64,000 bases of DNA from Candidatus Roizmanbacteria bacterium. GTDB lineage: Bacteria > Patescibacteriota > Microgenomatia > UBA1406 > GWC2-37-13. The DNA is taken from positions 62,001-126,000 of the forward strand of contig JAAZNM010000007.1 in the NCBI GenBank assembly GCA_012798265.1, written 5' to 3'. Positions 41,106-49,657 of this stretch are shown piece after piece (within the stretch, counting starts at the first letter, position 1; each line of letters starts with the position of its first letter). The position numbers and the translations under genes were made by a program. The notes beneath the pieces were generated by a model. It saw only the letters and a program-made list of their open reading frames with translations. It had not been told where the DNA came from and did not search any database.

Positions 41106-42461
41106 TTATAAATGACTTTTCAGATAGGAATCCAGTTTGTCTACGGAAACCCTTATCTGTTTCATACTATCCCTTTCCCTGACAGTCACCGTTTTCTCAT
41201 CCAGGGTTTCATAATCTATTGTAACACAAAAAGGGGTACCGATCTCATCCTGGCGTCTGTACATTTTTCCTATATTGCCGGCATCATCAAACTCAGCCGT
41301 CATCTCTTTTTTTAAGCAATGATAGATTTCGGAAGCGATTTTTTTTAGCTTCTCGTCTTTTTGCAGCGGAAAAACAGCTACCTTTACCGGAGCGAGTTTT
41401 GGATCAAGTTTAAGATATATTCGTGTTTTATCAGATACTGTCTCCTCACGATAGGCATCAAAAATTATTATTCCGGTTAAACGGGAAAGGCCGAATGTCG
41501 GCTCAATCACATGCGGAATGTATTTTTTGCGAGTCTGCGGATCGGTATAACTTAGATCAACGCCTGAATGCCGGCTGTGATTGGCTAAATCAAAGTCCGT
41601 CCGATAGGCAAGACCGAACATTTCTTTCCATCCAAAAGGGTAGTGATACTCTATGTCGACGGTTTTTTGGGAATAATGAGAACGCTCGTATTCTTCATGT
41701 TCGCGAAAGTGGAGTTTGTGACGATCCAAACCCAACGACAAGGCAAAACTCCACATGTCTTCCTGCCAGTACGAAAAAATTTCCTGCCATTTTTCCGGAA
41801 CGATAAAATATTCAAACTCCATCAGGTCAAACTCAAGAGTCCTATGGGTAAACTGCCCCATGGTAATCTCGTTTCTGAATGCTTTCCCCTGTTGGGCTAT
41901 GCCGAACGGAATTCTCACCCGCATTGTATCGATAATGTTTTTGAAGTTAACGAAAATTCCTTGAGCGATCTCTCCCCTAAGATAAACCTGTGATTTGAGT
42001 TTTTCGACAGCGCCGATATGGGTCTCAAAAAGAAGGTTGAATTTACGGACTTCGGTCAGATCGGAAGAACCGCATTTAGGACATTTAAGGTTGTTTTTTT
42101 TGATTATTTCTGTCAGTTTTTCCACGGGCAGACCCTCCACCTTCATATTTTTGAGGTTATCTTCTATCAGATGATCGGCTCTAATTCGATAACGGCAGTT
42201 TTTGCAATCGACTAAGGCATCGTTAAAAGAAGTCACATGACCAGAAGCCTGCCAAACTTTTGGGTTAAGGAATATAGAAGCGTCGATACCGACCATATCG
42301 TCCCTATCCAGAACAAAATGTTTCCACCACCGATCGCGAATATTGTTTTTCAGCAAAGTCCCGTAATGACCGAAATCCCAAGTATTGGCAAGGCCGCCGT
42401 AAATATCTGACGAAGGATAAACAAATCCTCGTCTTTTACACAGGGCGATGACTTTTTCCAT
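41106..42461 (-). CDS. glyQS: Glycyl-tRNA synthetase, single-chain (alpha2) type
   Basis: This is the class II GlyRS of the eukaryote/archaeal/Gram-positive kind, not the alpha2beta2 GlyQ/GlyS enzyme. The 451 residues contain the N-terminal signature CKRRGFVYPSSDIYGG, a zinc-type module (CPKCGSSD), motif 2 (GKAFRNEITM), the Gly-site segment (FELMEFEYF-like DLMEFEYFIVP), motif 3 (EPTFGLSRL) and the C-terminal anticodon-binding domain. A TATAAT ends 8 nt before the ATG and overlaps the recO stop, so it can be transcribed separately from the operon. Confidence 0.97.
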   Translation of the reverse strand: MEKVIALCKRRGFVYPSSDIYGGLANTWDFGHYGTLLKNNIRDRWWKHFVLDRDDMVGIDASIFLNPKVWQASGHVTSFNDALVDCKNCRYRIRADHLIEDNLKNMKVEGLPVEKLTEIIKKNNLKCPKCGSSDLTEVRKFNLLFETHIGAVEKLKSQVYLRGEIAQGIFVNFKNIIDTMRVRIPFGIAQQGKAFRNEITMGQFTHRTLEFDLMEFEYFIVPEKWQEIFSYWQEDMWSFALSLGLDRHKLHFREHEEYERSHYSQKTVDIEYHYPFGWKEMFGLAYRTDFDLANHSRHSGVDLSYTDPQTRKKYIPHVIEPTFGLSRLTGIIIFDAYREETVSDKTRIYLKLDPKLAPVKVAVFPLQKDEKLKKIASEIYHCLKKEMTAEFDDAGNIGKMYRRQDEIGTPFCVTIDYETLDEKTVTVRERDSMKQIRVSVDKLDSYLKSHL

Positions 42462-42469
42462 ATTTTTTC

Positions 42470-42475
42470 ATTATA
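42470..42475 (-). promoter_or_regulatory. -10 box of glyQS
   Basis: Minus-strand TATAAT ends 8 nt before the glyQS start, within the end of recO. Confidence 0.45.
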
Positions 42476-42998
42476 TAACAAAGGCGGGGATTTTTTCACG
42501 GATTATCTCCTCAATAAAAGGAAGCAACTCGTTACTATGAAGGTCTTCTTTCGTATATCCTAAAAGGCGCAGAACTCTGTTTATGTATGAATTTAGTTTT
42601 TCCTGATTGAAGTCCGGATCGTTCGACAGTTCCACCAAAAATCTTTTTGACGCAGAAAAAATAACCATTTCTTTTTCTTCTTCGGGAAGGAGTCGGTCAA
42701 GTATAAAAAAAAACCGATAGACGAGATCTATCTTGACGCTATTTTGTTTTATCAAAGTAAATCCCGATATCAACTTACTCTGGTCAAGGTGATAAATGTC
42801 TTTTTTTCTATGTAACCATACTTCGATCAAATTACCGCTCTGTATATGGGGGGATCTGCGACTGGTGATTTTTTTTACCCCTTTTGCCAAAACTTTGACC
42901 TTGCCAGCCTCTTTGGTAAAAAGAACCAACAATAAATCCCTGCCCAAAAGGTTTTTTTTCGTTAGTACGATCGCCTCTGTTTTTATGCTCTTTCTCAT
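42471..42998 (-). CDS. recO: DNA repair protein RecO, short form
   Basis: RecO anneals SSB-coated DNA and loads RecA with RecR. The 175 residues keep the N-terminal OB domain (KTEAIVLTKKNLLGRDLLLVLFT, KGVKKITSRRS) and part of the helical domain. The protein is well below the usual 240 or so, and the C-terminal zinc-binding Cys cluster is absent. Short RecO proteins are found in CPR genomes. It stands between an M20 peptidase and glyQS. Confidence 0.82.
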   Translation of the reverse strand: MRKSIKTEAIVLTKKNLLGRDLLLVLFTKEAGKVKVLAKGVKKITSRRSPHIQSGNLIEVWLHRKKDIYHLDQSKLISGFTLIKQNSVKIDLVYRFFFILDRLLPEEEKEMVIFSASKRFLVELSNDPDFNQEKLNSYINRVLRLLGYTKEDLHSNELLPFIEEIIREKIPAFVI

Positions 42999-43001
42999 AT
43001 G

Positions 43002-44072
43002 TCAGATACCCAAAAGAAACTGCTTCAGTATCTGATAATAGTCGCTTAACGATTGAATATCAACCCACTCGTCGTCTCCGTGCAGGTTGTCGCCCTTCGG
43101 ACCAAACTCAACTCCGGGACAACCAATCCGACCGTAGTGCCTAAGATCGGAGGCGCCGTTTTTTTTAACTACGTCAATCGACTTGCCTGTAATTTTTTTC
43201 GCCGCCTGCTGCAATTTGACCAAATATTGGTTTTTTTCGTCGGTAAAATGAACCGGCTCATCAAAATTTATGATTAAAAGACCTTCATTGCCGGCTATTT
43301 GCTTAAGTTTTTTTCTGATAACGTTTTTGTCCTCGGGGATATAACGAACGTCACAGCTGATCAAACATTCCTCCGGCACTTGATTGGAAGCTTTGTTGTT
43401 GGTTTTTATATCGGCAATATTGACAGTGGTTTTCCAAACTTCTTTGTCGGGAAGAGGGAAGAGTTTTTCAATCCGGTTCAATATTTTTTTCGACTTGACG
43501 ATGGCGTTTTCTCCACGCCAAAGATAAGCGCTATGGGCAGTCCTGCCTTTAACTACATAATCAACCCTCAGTATCCCTTTTGCCTGGTTGCCGATACTCA
43601 ATCCTGTTTGTTCTCCAACGATGACAAACTCACCCCTTACCCCTTTGTTTATTTGAAATCGGGTACCGTTAAATCCACCTATCTCTTCATCCATCACAAT
43701 TTGGAGAGCTACCGGATAAGGCAATTTTTTTGCCAGCTCTTTAAAAACCAGTATTTCGGCGGCGGCGGCGGCCTTCATATCAAGCGCTCCCCGGCCGTAA
43801 AGACGATTTCCTTTCTGAAAAGGTTTAAATTGACGTCTTTTTCCCGGAACTACGTCCAGATGAGCGTTCAGAATAACCTTAAATTTATTAGACCGGTTTT
43901 TATGATTATGGACTAGAAAACTTTTTACGCCGTTTTTTTCATAGTCTTCAACATAATATTCCGAAGTCTGTTTTTTCGCCAAAGTTAATATTTCGTCCAA
44001 CGCCAAATGGTTGTTGTAAACCGACTCTATCTTTAACATTTGTTCGGCCAAAGAAATAATCGCGTCTTTCAT
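43002..44072 (-). CDS. M20-family metallopeptidase (ArgE/DapE/carboxypeptidase type)
   Basis: This is a di-zinc amidohydrolase or peptidase with 356 residues. Metal ligands in order: His/Asp in LNAHLDVVPG (about 70), Asp in GRGALDMKAA (about 97), Glu-Glu in VMDEEIGGFNGT (about 130) and a final His in DNLHGDDEWVD. The lid dimerisation domain (about 170-280) is present. The substrate is unclear: acetylated amino acids, succinyl-DAP or dipeptides. It overlaps the GCS2-like gene by 4 bp, which hints that the pair makes and trims a gamma-linked or other peptide (inference). Confidence 0.92.
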   Translation of the reverse strand: MKDAIISLAEQMLKIESVYNNHLALDEILTLAKKQTSEYYVEDYEKNGVKSFLVHNHKNRSNKFKVILNAHLDVVPGKRRQFKPFQKGNRLYGRGALDMKAAAAAEILVFKELAKKLPYPVALQIVMDEEIGGFNGTRFQINKGVRGEFVIVGEQTGLSIGNQAKGILRVDYVVKGRTAHSAYLWRGENAIVKSKKILNRIEKLFPLPDKEVWKTTVNIADIKTNNKASNQVPEECLISCDVRYIPEDKNVIRKKLKQIAGNEGLLIINFDEPVHFTDEKNQYLVKLQQAAKKITGKSIDVVKKNGASDLRHYGRIGCPGVEFGPKGDNLHGDDEWVDIQSLSDYYQILKQFLLGI

Positions 44073-45859
44073 AAACTGGATAGTGTTAAATTTTTAACCT
44101 TTAATCTCAAAAAAGCCGCCGCCATATTTAGCTGATATGACTCGATTTTTGCCAATAATTCAAAGGGGGAGACCCCACAAGATAGCTCTTTTTGTATGAC
44201 CTCGCTTATCGGTCCCTGGGGATTAGCCTGGTACTCCTCCAAAGAGGCCGCCGAAGGTAGAAGCAGATTTTTAAGCCTTGAGATGGCTATTTCGCAAGGT
44301 TCTTTCAGGGCCAGATATTTTCCAGACATATAATTAAGGAACCGGATTCCCTCGAAAATCAAACCTTTGACAGGTTCGTATTGGAAACCGAATAAAGAGG
44401 CTTCCACGAGCAATTTCTTTTGGTTTTCCCAACGACTGAGGCTGGGAAATTTATTTTCAAAATAATCAACCGGGTGCTGTCCCTGCGACAAGGCCTCATA
44501 GGCGGCAATTGCCAAAACCTGGACAAAACAGTTCCTGGCCAGTTCATCGTAGAGTGATGGAGACGAGGAACAACCGGTGTACTCGACCCGGCCGGTTTGG
44601 TTTTTGGGTTCGGACGATGCCATTCTGTTTCTAACCCGACCGTGCATCACCGGAACAGTTCGTCCGTTTATTTCCGTTACGTAAGAAGCCCTATCAATCG
44701 TGTGCGTATCTCCGCCGACTACCAGACCGATAATCCTCTGATGCATTTTGTCCGGAGACATTATAAATCCTCCCGGATTGGTCGTATCCATAAGATAACG
44801 AAGAACGGAACGGTAATCACGGGGCCAATAGCTGTTTCCGTTTACCTCAACGGTCGGCGTCATCCCGAAAATAACCGGAGTCGACAGCATCAAATATTCG
44901 GCTAAAGTGGCAAGATCGCTATTTAGTATGTCGGAAACGGCAATCGCTTCCTGTTCCGGTATCCACATGGCTTCGTTACCGGTTCTCCGGTGATATAATC
45001 CCAAACTGGCGTGGGAAGCGGCCATCACCCAATAACCCATATGCCCTAGAGATTGGCGCAGTTCCCTATGGTTCCCATAACCAAAATTGGCGGCTATTTT
45101 GTCCATCAGTTGCTCGGCCAAAGGATCACTAAAACTGAAATAATCATTATATAATCTTGTTTGAATCGCTTTAACATAGGGACCAAGATCTCCCTGGTCG
45201 TTTATAAAAACCTTGTCCGGAGAACTGGTCGGCAGTACCGAAGAGTCAAAAACAAAACCGTCGGAAAATCTTTTTTTCCTTGACACGATCTGTTTTGATC
45301 TCTCTCTCAAAAACACTCTCGGATCGGCAATCGCCTCAAGCGTCTCTTCTATCATACCCAGCTGCAACTCTCCTCCCGGAATCTTCACCAAATCACCCTC
45401 AGCGTCTACATAAAAACCTTCCGGTTCACTACCGATGGCGGTCAAACCGGTAAAATTTTCGGCCAAATGTTGTAGGTCTTCTACCTGGTTTAAGGCATAT
45501 GTAACCATCTGGGCATCTTTCATGACTCTGTCGTGGTCGCAGGGTTTTTCCAGTGAAGTTTCTATATGGATATCGCATTGACAACCGCCGAAGTCAACTA
45601 CGCCGTCCACCTCTGTCTTTGGTATATGTCGAGGATGTTTGACGGCGGCGACGATCGCCCCATGACCATTACTTAACACCACTCCGCTCTCCCCAAGGTG
45701 TCCATGGATCGTCAGTTCTCCGCCGTTCATATGGGGAAATTTTTTTTCCTTAGCTTTTAGAGCATATAACAACTCGTTATCGTCAACCAAAGGATTCCCT
45801 TTGGTGGCGTATACATATTTCATTCCTTCGGATTGTCTTATGCTTATTTTTTCTCCCAT
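44069..45859 (-). CDS. Divergent GCS2-like carboxylate-amine ligase
   Basis: A 596-residue protein with no close textbook match. Reading it against YbdK/GCS2 (glutamate-cysteine ligase 2 family) gives the same motif order: IGSEPEGFYVD (usual GIELE-type metal Glu), ELQLGMIEETLEA, a middle AASHASLGLYH (usual HVHVG), a YWPRDYRSVLRYL segment and TGRVEYTGCSSSPSL (usual TVEVRVMDTP). An extra N-terminal domain of about 150 residues carries GGCQCDIHIET. It probably joins an amino acid to a carboxylate using ATP. The ATG abuts the T-run of a terminator. First structural gene of the unit with M20 peptidase, recO and glyQS. Confidence 0.58.
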   Translation of the reverse strand: MGEKISIRQSEGMKYVYATKGNPLVDDNELLYALKAKEKKFPHMNGGELTIHGHLGESGVVLSNGHGAIVAAVKHPRHIPKTEVDGVVDFGGCQCDIHIETSLEKPCDHDRVMKDAQMVTYALNQVEDLQHLAENFTGLTAIGSEPEGFYVDAEGDLVKIPGGELQLGMIEETLEAIADPRVFLRERSKQIVSRKKRFSDGFVFDSSVLPTSSPDKVFINDQGDLGPYVKAIQTRLYNDYFSFSDPLAEQLMDKIAANFGYGNHRELRQSLGHMGYWVMAASHASLGLYHRRTGNEAMWIPEQEAIAVSDILNSDLATLAEYLMLSTPVIFGMTPTVEVNGNSYWPRDYRSVLRYLMDTTNPGGFIMSPDKMHQRIIGLVVGGDTHTIDRASYVTEINGRTVPVMHGRVRNRMASSEPKNQTGRVEYTGCSSSPSLYDELARNCFVQVLAIAAYEALSQGQHPVDYFENKFPSLSRWENQKKLLVEASLFGFQYEPVKGLIFEGIRFLNYMSGKYLALKEPCEIAISRLKNLLLPSAASLEEYQANPQGPISEVIQKELSCGVSPFELLAKIESYQLNMAAAFLRLKVKNLTLSSL

Positions 45860-45883
45860 AAAAAAAACCCGCCTTTCGGCGGG
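45860..45883 (-). terminator. Strong intrinsic terminator touching the GCS2-like start codon
   Basis: On the minus strand CCCGCC, GAAA tetraloop, GGCGGG and then eight T, followed at once by the ATG. The 5' arm can instead pair with GGCGGG at 45922-45927 (an upstream copy identical to the 3' arm), so termination and antitermination structures exclude each other. Confidence 0.8.
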
Positions 45884-45911
45884 AAAGTCTGATAAAAGTT
45901 TTATACAGTCA

Positions 45912-45980
45912 TCATCTCCTCCCGCCCTTTAGGGGGTTAATAAGGAGAATACCAATGACTGATAAAACCAAGTTTTTCAT
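45912..45980 (-). CDS. Putative attenuator leader peptide (22 residues)
   Basis: The frame encodes MKNLVLSVIGILLINPLK followed by GGRR. Ten of 22 codons are Leu, Val or Ile. Its last codons (GGC GGG AGG AGA) lie on the antiterminator strand, so a ribosome finishing the peptide would block antitermination, while one stalled at the Leu/Ile/Val run would leave it free. CCCCCT in codons 15-17 can pair with the same G-run when no ribosome is present. This is the geometry of ilv/leu-type attenuators. A second mini-frame (MMTV) starts with GGGAGGAG in front of its ATG. Confidence 0.6.
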   Translation of the reverse strand: MKNLVLSVIGILLINPLKGGRR

Positions 45981-45992
45981 TATTGAGATAAT

Positions 45993-46021
45993 AATATACA
46001 ACAACTTTTTTCCTTTTTCAA
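45993..46021 (-). promoter_or_regulatory. Promoter of the attenuator leader
   Basis: On the minus strand TTGAAA, a 17-bp spacer and TATATT, located between the DUF4012 gene stop and the leader peptide. The predicted start lies about 6 nt before the leader ATG. Confidence 0.6.
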
Positions 46022-46035
46022 TATCATTTTGTTAT

Positions 46036-47850
46036 TTATAGCTCTTTGTCAACATCAAAAACGCCATCATAGACTTTTTTGCCATTAATCTCCACTTTTA
46101 ATTTTTGATCATCTGCCCCAGCCTGTTTTTGGATAAGCAACCGATCGTTTTTGCCAGACAAAGACGCCGGCAAACTATATCTGACGACTACCGTCGCCTT
46201 TCCCAGAGGATTTACCGTTAGGAAACCTTCAAAAACAGTTTTACCCAGCTCATCATAGGTCTGTACCTTTTTTTCCGACCCCTTGAACTCAAGCAGGGTC
46301 GACCCTTTGGGAACATATACCCTTAACCAGTTACGCAAGGTAGCGTTAAGGCAAAGACCGCCCCGTTCAAGATTACAGTCGGAGTGAGGATAGGGATTAC
46401 GGTAGTCTATTGTCACTTCCCTAACAACCCTGCCTCCTTCGTTCTTTGTTTGAGAAGTAATGATTTCCGAGACAAAAAGATTTGATTTGGCTCCAGCGAA
46501 ATTGACGTTATTCACATGGAGGTAGTCGCCGTCAAAGTCCCTAATTCTTCCAGCGAAGTTAAGCTTTTCCACCGATGTCTGAAGTTCTTTATCGGTAAAA
46601 TACAAAAGGATGTGTTTTTCCTGCATATTTTTGAACATCTGTTGAGCCAATGTCCCCCAATACTTGGAAGGGGAAAAACCCAGGGCCTTATAAAACAAAG
46701 CATACATAAGCTCTCCCAAAATACCTTTTCTGTTTTCCCGCAAATAAGGAGTAGGTCGGTCCACCATATCAAACAGTTTATAAAGCACCTGAGGACAATC
46801 ACAGCGCTTATCGATGGAGGCGGAAAAAACAACTCCGCCAGCCTCAGTATCGCCAAAAATCGTCAGCATATCTACCAACACCTTTGAGTCCAGCATGATT
46901 ATCCCGTCGTAATCGACTCTTGATCCGCTCTTTTTGTAAAGAGAGTTAAAAAGATCAACCGAGGTCGGCAGATCGGGAGAAAGGTTACTGTCACGGATAT
47001 TGAACTTATAAACATCCTTATGGTAGGTTAATATTTCACGGGGAGCTTCTGGATGGCTAGAGATACTATTATCAAGCGAGTATATATCTTCTGATTTTTC
47101 GATCTTCAGCTTGCCGTTTTTGACTTTAAAAACTGCGTAGGCGGTCAAAAAACCACCGGTAGCTCTTCTTTCCTTATCGTTCTGAAAGAGAAGCAAGTAG
47201 GTTTTTTCCTTATCGGTTCCGAATATCTCAGGAAGCTTTTTAACCAAAGGTTTGGCATCGACGAACAAAGAAGCCATTCCGACGAACTGTTCTTTTACGT
47301 TGATGATTTTTGATCTGACTAAGGTCGAACCGATTTTTTCCGGATAACGCTTCGGGTCTATTTTGTTTATTCTTTTTTCCGCCTCAGAGATATCCGAGGA
47401 AATTTTGTCCAAATTGCCCAGTACTTTATCAAGGGTTAAAATAGCCGTTTGCAACCTGTCTTCGGATGATCTCTCTACAAATGAAGTCTGACCTTTTTTA
47501 AAACCGATAAGGTCAGCGTAGGGGGTGATTGTCTTAACCGTTTCCTGACCGGCCGTCAACACATAACGTCCTGCCTCAACACCGTTTTTAAAATCGGCAA
47601 CGTAGGGAATGAAAGACGCCCAGTAAACAGAACCGGCTTCTTTTTCAAAGATAGCGTATTTATCGCCGAACTCCGACAGTTTATTGTTCAAAAGATCAAT
47701 ATCGTTTTTGGTAAAGGTAGTCTTTAATTCTTTGGCAGCGGCAATTAACGGATCAGCGGTTTTTTTAATCTTTTGGTAAGGAGTGTAGATAAAAAAATAG
47801 GAAAAAATTGCAAGAACAACTACAAAAAAAAATAGGATTCTTTTTTTCAT
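46036..47850 (-). CDS. DUF4012 family membrane protein
   Basis: A 604-residue protein with one N-terminal helix (ILFFFVVVLAIFSYFFIY) and a large extracytoplasmic part typical of DUF4012: YLLLFQNDKERRATGGFLTAY, DIYSLDNSISSHPEAP and a C-terminal beta domain with VTIDYRNPYPHSD and two Cys. The family is common in CPR and Actinobacteria near exopolysaccharide genes and its function is unknown. Its place at the end of the GT/manC/sugar-transferase block supports a role in surface glycan assembly. A TTTAAT ends 5 nt before its ATG. Confidence 0.85.
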   Translation of the reverse strand: MKKRILFFFVVVLAIFSYFFIYTPYQKIKKTADPLIAAAKELKTTFTKNDIDLLNNKLSEFGDKYAIFEKEAGSVYWASFIPYVADFKNGVEAGRYVLTAGQETVKTITPYADLIGFKKGQTSFVERSSEDRLQTAILTLDKVLGNLDKISSDISEAEKRINKIDPKRYPEKIGSTLVRSKIINVKEQFVGMASLFVDAKPLVKKLPEIFGTDKEKTYLLLFQNDKERRATGGFLTAYAVFKVKNGKLKIEKSEDIYSLDNSISSHPEAPREILTYHKDVYKFNIRDSNLSPDLPTSVDLFNSLYKKSGSRVDYDGIIMLDSKVLVDMLTIFGDTEAGGVVFSASIDKRCDCPQVLYKLFDMVDRPTPYLRENRKGILGELMYALFYKALGFSPSKYWGTLAQQMFKNMQEKHILLYFTDKELQTSVEKLNFAGRIRDFDGDYLHVNNVNFAGAKSNLFVSEIITSQTKNEGGRVVREVTIDYRNPYPHSDCNLERGGLCLNATLRNWLRVYVPKGSTLLEFKGSEKKVQTYDELGKTVFEGFLTVNPLGKATVVVRYSLPASLSGKNDRLLIQKQAGADDQKLKVEINGKKVYDGVFDVDKEL

Positions 47851-47856
47851 AATTAA

Positions 47857-48537
47857 TTAAACCGCCCCGTTTCCCGTCAGCATCACAAGCGGGGTCTTAA
47901 ATATAATTTTTAAATCTAAGATTAATGATACATCATCGACATAGGTAGCATCAATAGCAATTCTTTTGTCAAAGTTTATCTCCGACCGACCGGTCACCTG
48001 CCATAAACCGGTGATTCCCGGTTTAACGGCCAACACCTTGGTGACGAGTTTTTTGGTCTGAGGAAACTTGTTTTGCTGATTTTCAAGTTCATCGGGATAA
48101 TAAGCTCTCGGTCCAACCAAACTCATATCGCCTTTCAACACATTTATAAGCTGGGGTATCTCATCGATAGAATGTTTGCGTATAAACTTGCCTACTTGGG
48201 TAACCCTCGGATCATTATGTAGTTTGTAACTGCTTTGTTTATATTCCTGAAAAAGTTTTTTGAAACGGGGATCGTTACGCAAAAGATAATGAGCGTTGAC
48301 GATCATTGACCGGAATTTGAACATCTTGAACTTTCTACCGTGTTCGCCGACTCTCTCAGGTACGTCGGCCAGTATCGGACCGGTTGAACTAAGTTTGATA
48401 GCCAAAGCTGTTACGAGATTAATAGGGAGAAAAATTATCAACAAAAAGATCGAACCGATAATATCTATGAATCTTTTGGTATAGCGTCGATAACCGTATC
48501 CAAAAAAAAGGTAGCAAAAAAAATCTTTTTTGACCAT
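47857..48537 (-). CDS. Initiating sugar transferase (undecaprenyl-phosphate phosphosugar transferase)
   Basis: This bacterial sugar transferase (WbaP/PglC catalytic-domain type) transfers a sugar-1-phosphate from a UDP-sugar to the lipid carrier. In 226 residues it has one N-terminal membrane segment (IDIIGSIFLLIIFLPINLVT), then FKMFKFRSM, HSIDEIPQLINVLKGDMSLVGP and KPGITGLWQVTGRSEINF. It lacks the long multi-helix N-terminus of WbaP. It has its own extended -10 promoter 7 nt upstream. It is expected to start the repeat unit completed by the three glycosyltransferases upstream. Confidence 0.95.
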   Translation of the reverse strand: MVKKDFFCYLFFGYGYRRYTKRFIDIIGSIFLLIIFLPINLVTALAIKLSSTGPILADVPERVGEHGRKFKMFKFRSMIVNAHYLLRNDPRFKKLFQEYKQSSYKLHNDPRVTQVGKFIRKHSIDEIPQLINVLKGDMSLVGPRAYYPDELENQQNKFPQTKKLVTKVLAVKPGITGLWQVTGRSEINFDKRIAIDATYVDDVSLILDLKIIFKTPLVMLTGNGAV

Positions 48538-48544
48538 TATATAT

Positions 48545-48553
48545 ATTTTAACA
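48545..48553 (-). promoter_or_regulatory. Extended -10 of the sugar transferase gene
   Basis: Minus-strand TGTTAAAAT ends 7 nt before the ATG, inside the glycan cluster. Confidence 0.5.
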
Positions 48554-48558
48554 ATAAG

Positions 48559-49644
48559 TTACATTAATTTTTCGTTTTCAGTGCCCTCAAAGCTTTTGAC
48601 CAAACGTTGGAGTTTCGAGATAGAGTTCTTTTTGGCAATCAGTATAACGTCGTTCGTATTGACGATTATATTTTCATCAAGATCTATCCCGACAACCAGT
48701 TTACTGTCTTCATAGTTATAGATCAAAGAGTCACGAACATGTTCTATATGTACCCGGCCGCGTATTATGTTCTCGTACTGGTGAGTTTCCAGAGCCTCTT
48801 TCAAAGCTTCCCAGGCTCCGACATCGCTCCAACCGATATCTTCCATAACGACCATAGCCTCTTTTTTGTCAAGGTTTTCCAAAATGGCGTGGTCGAAGTT
48901 GATGCTTTCCACCTTGCCGTAGTTTTTTTTCAGTATTTCTTGATAGTCTTTTTGGCCATAATGATCCAAAATTTTTTTTGTGTTTTCGGATATGTTCGGG
49001 GCAAATCTTGAAAAAGCCTCACATATAAAATCAGGGGTGGTCACAAAATAACCCAGATTCCACGCATAACGCCCGGATTTGAAAAACGTCTTGGCCGTTT
49101 CTTCGTCCGGCTTATACTTCAGGCCCTCAAAACTGTACAACACTGTTCCGTTTACGGTTTTAGCCTTGCCGCCGATGTGGATATAACCCAAATTGGAGCT
49201 CGGATAACGGGGTTTATTGGAAATAAAGATAATGTTCTTAGGATTTTTGGCAATATAATCACCGGCGTTTTTTAATATCTTCTTGAAAAGATCCACTTTT
49301 TTTACCAGATGGTCGCTCCACAAGATAACCATCGGTTCTTTGGGATTTTTTTTTCGGAATATGCCGGATACCAAAGCAATGGCCGGGGCTACATCTTTTT
49401 TTTCGGGTTCAAAAATAAAGTTTTCCTTGGGAATCTTCGGCAGCTGCTCCTGAACGATTTTTTTGTAAGCTATATTGGTGGCGATAAAAATGTCTTTCGG
49501 GGAAAAAAGCGGATGAAGTCTTTCAACCGCGAGCTGAAGAGTGGAATTGTTATTTATAAGTTTTTCGAACTGTTTAGGGGATTTTTTTCGCGAAAGCGGC
49601 CATAACCTTGTTCCCGTACCACCGGCAAAGATGATTGCTTTCAT
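48559..49644 (-). CDS. manC: Mannose-1-phosphate guanylyltransferase
   Basis: The enzyme forms GDP-mannose from Man-1-P and GTP. The protein has 361 residues, so it is the nucleotidyltransferase domain only, without the fused isomerase of long ManC. Motifs: FAGGTGTRLWPLSRKKSPKQF at the N-terminus, FEPEKKDVAPAIAL, the metal Asp in LWSDHLV, and YAWNLGYF. The C-terminal beta-helix-like end includes VVGIDLDENIIVNT. A TATAAT ends 7 nt upstream. It supplies the mannosyl donor for the adjacent GT4 enzymes. Confidence 0.94.
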   Translation of the reverse strand: MKAIIFAGGTGTRLWPLSRKKSPKQFEKLINNNSTLQLAVERLHPLFSPKDIFIATNIAYKKIVQEQLPKIPKENFIFEPEKKDVAPAIALVSGIFRKKNPKEPMVILWSDHLVKKVDLFKKILKNAGDYIAKNPKNIIFISNKPRYPSSNLGYIHIGGKAKTVNGTVLYSFEGLKYKPDEETAKTFFKSGRYAWNLGYFVTTPDFICEAFSRFAPNISENTKKILDHYGQKDYQEILKKNYGKVESINFDHAILENLDKKEAMVVMEDIGWSDVGAWEALKEALETHQYENIIRGRVHIEHVRDSLIYNYEDSKLVVGIDLDENIIVNTNDVILIAKKNSISKLQRLVKSFEGTENEKLM

Positions 49645-49651
49645 ATTCTAT

Positions 49652-49657
49652 ATTATA
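49652..49657 (-). promoter_or_regulatory. -10 box of manC
   Basis: Minus-strand TATAAT ends 7 nt before the manC ATG and overlaps the stop of the preceding GT4 gene. Confidence 0.45.

Noticed and set aside
45860-45998. T-box riboswitch before the glyQS-containing unit
   Set aside because: No T-box sequence (AGGGUGGNACCGCG) or specifier stem is present; the leader is too short.
45955-46041. 28-residue plus-strand frame (MTDKTKFFII...) with AAGGAG upstream
   Set aside because: The AAGGAG is the complement of leader-peptide codons on the other strand. The product is low-complexity and there is no plus-strand promoter or neighbour.
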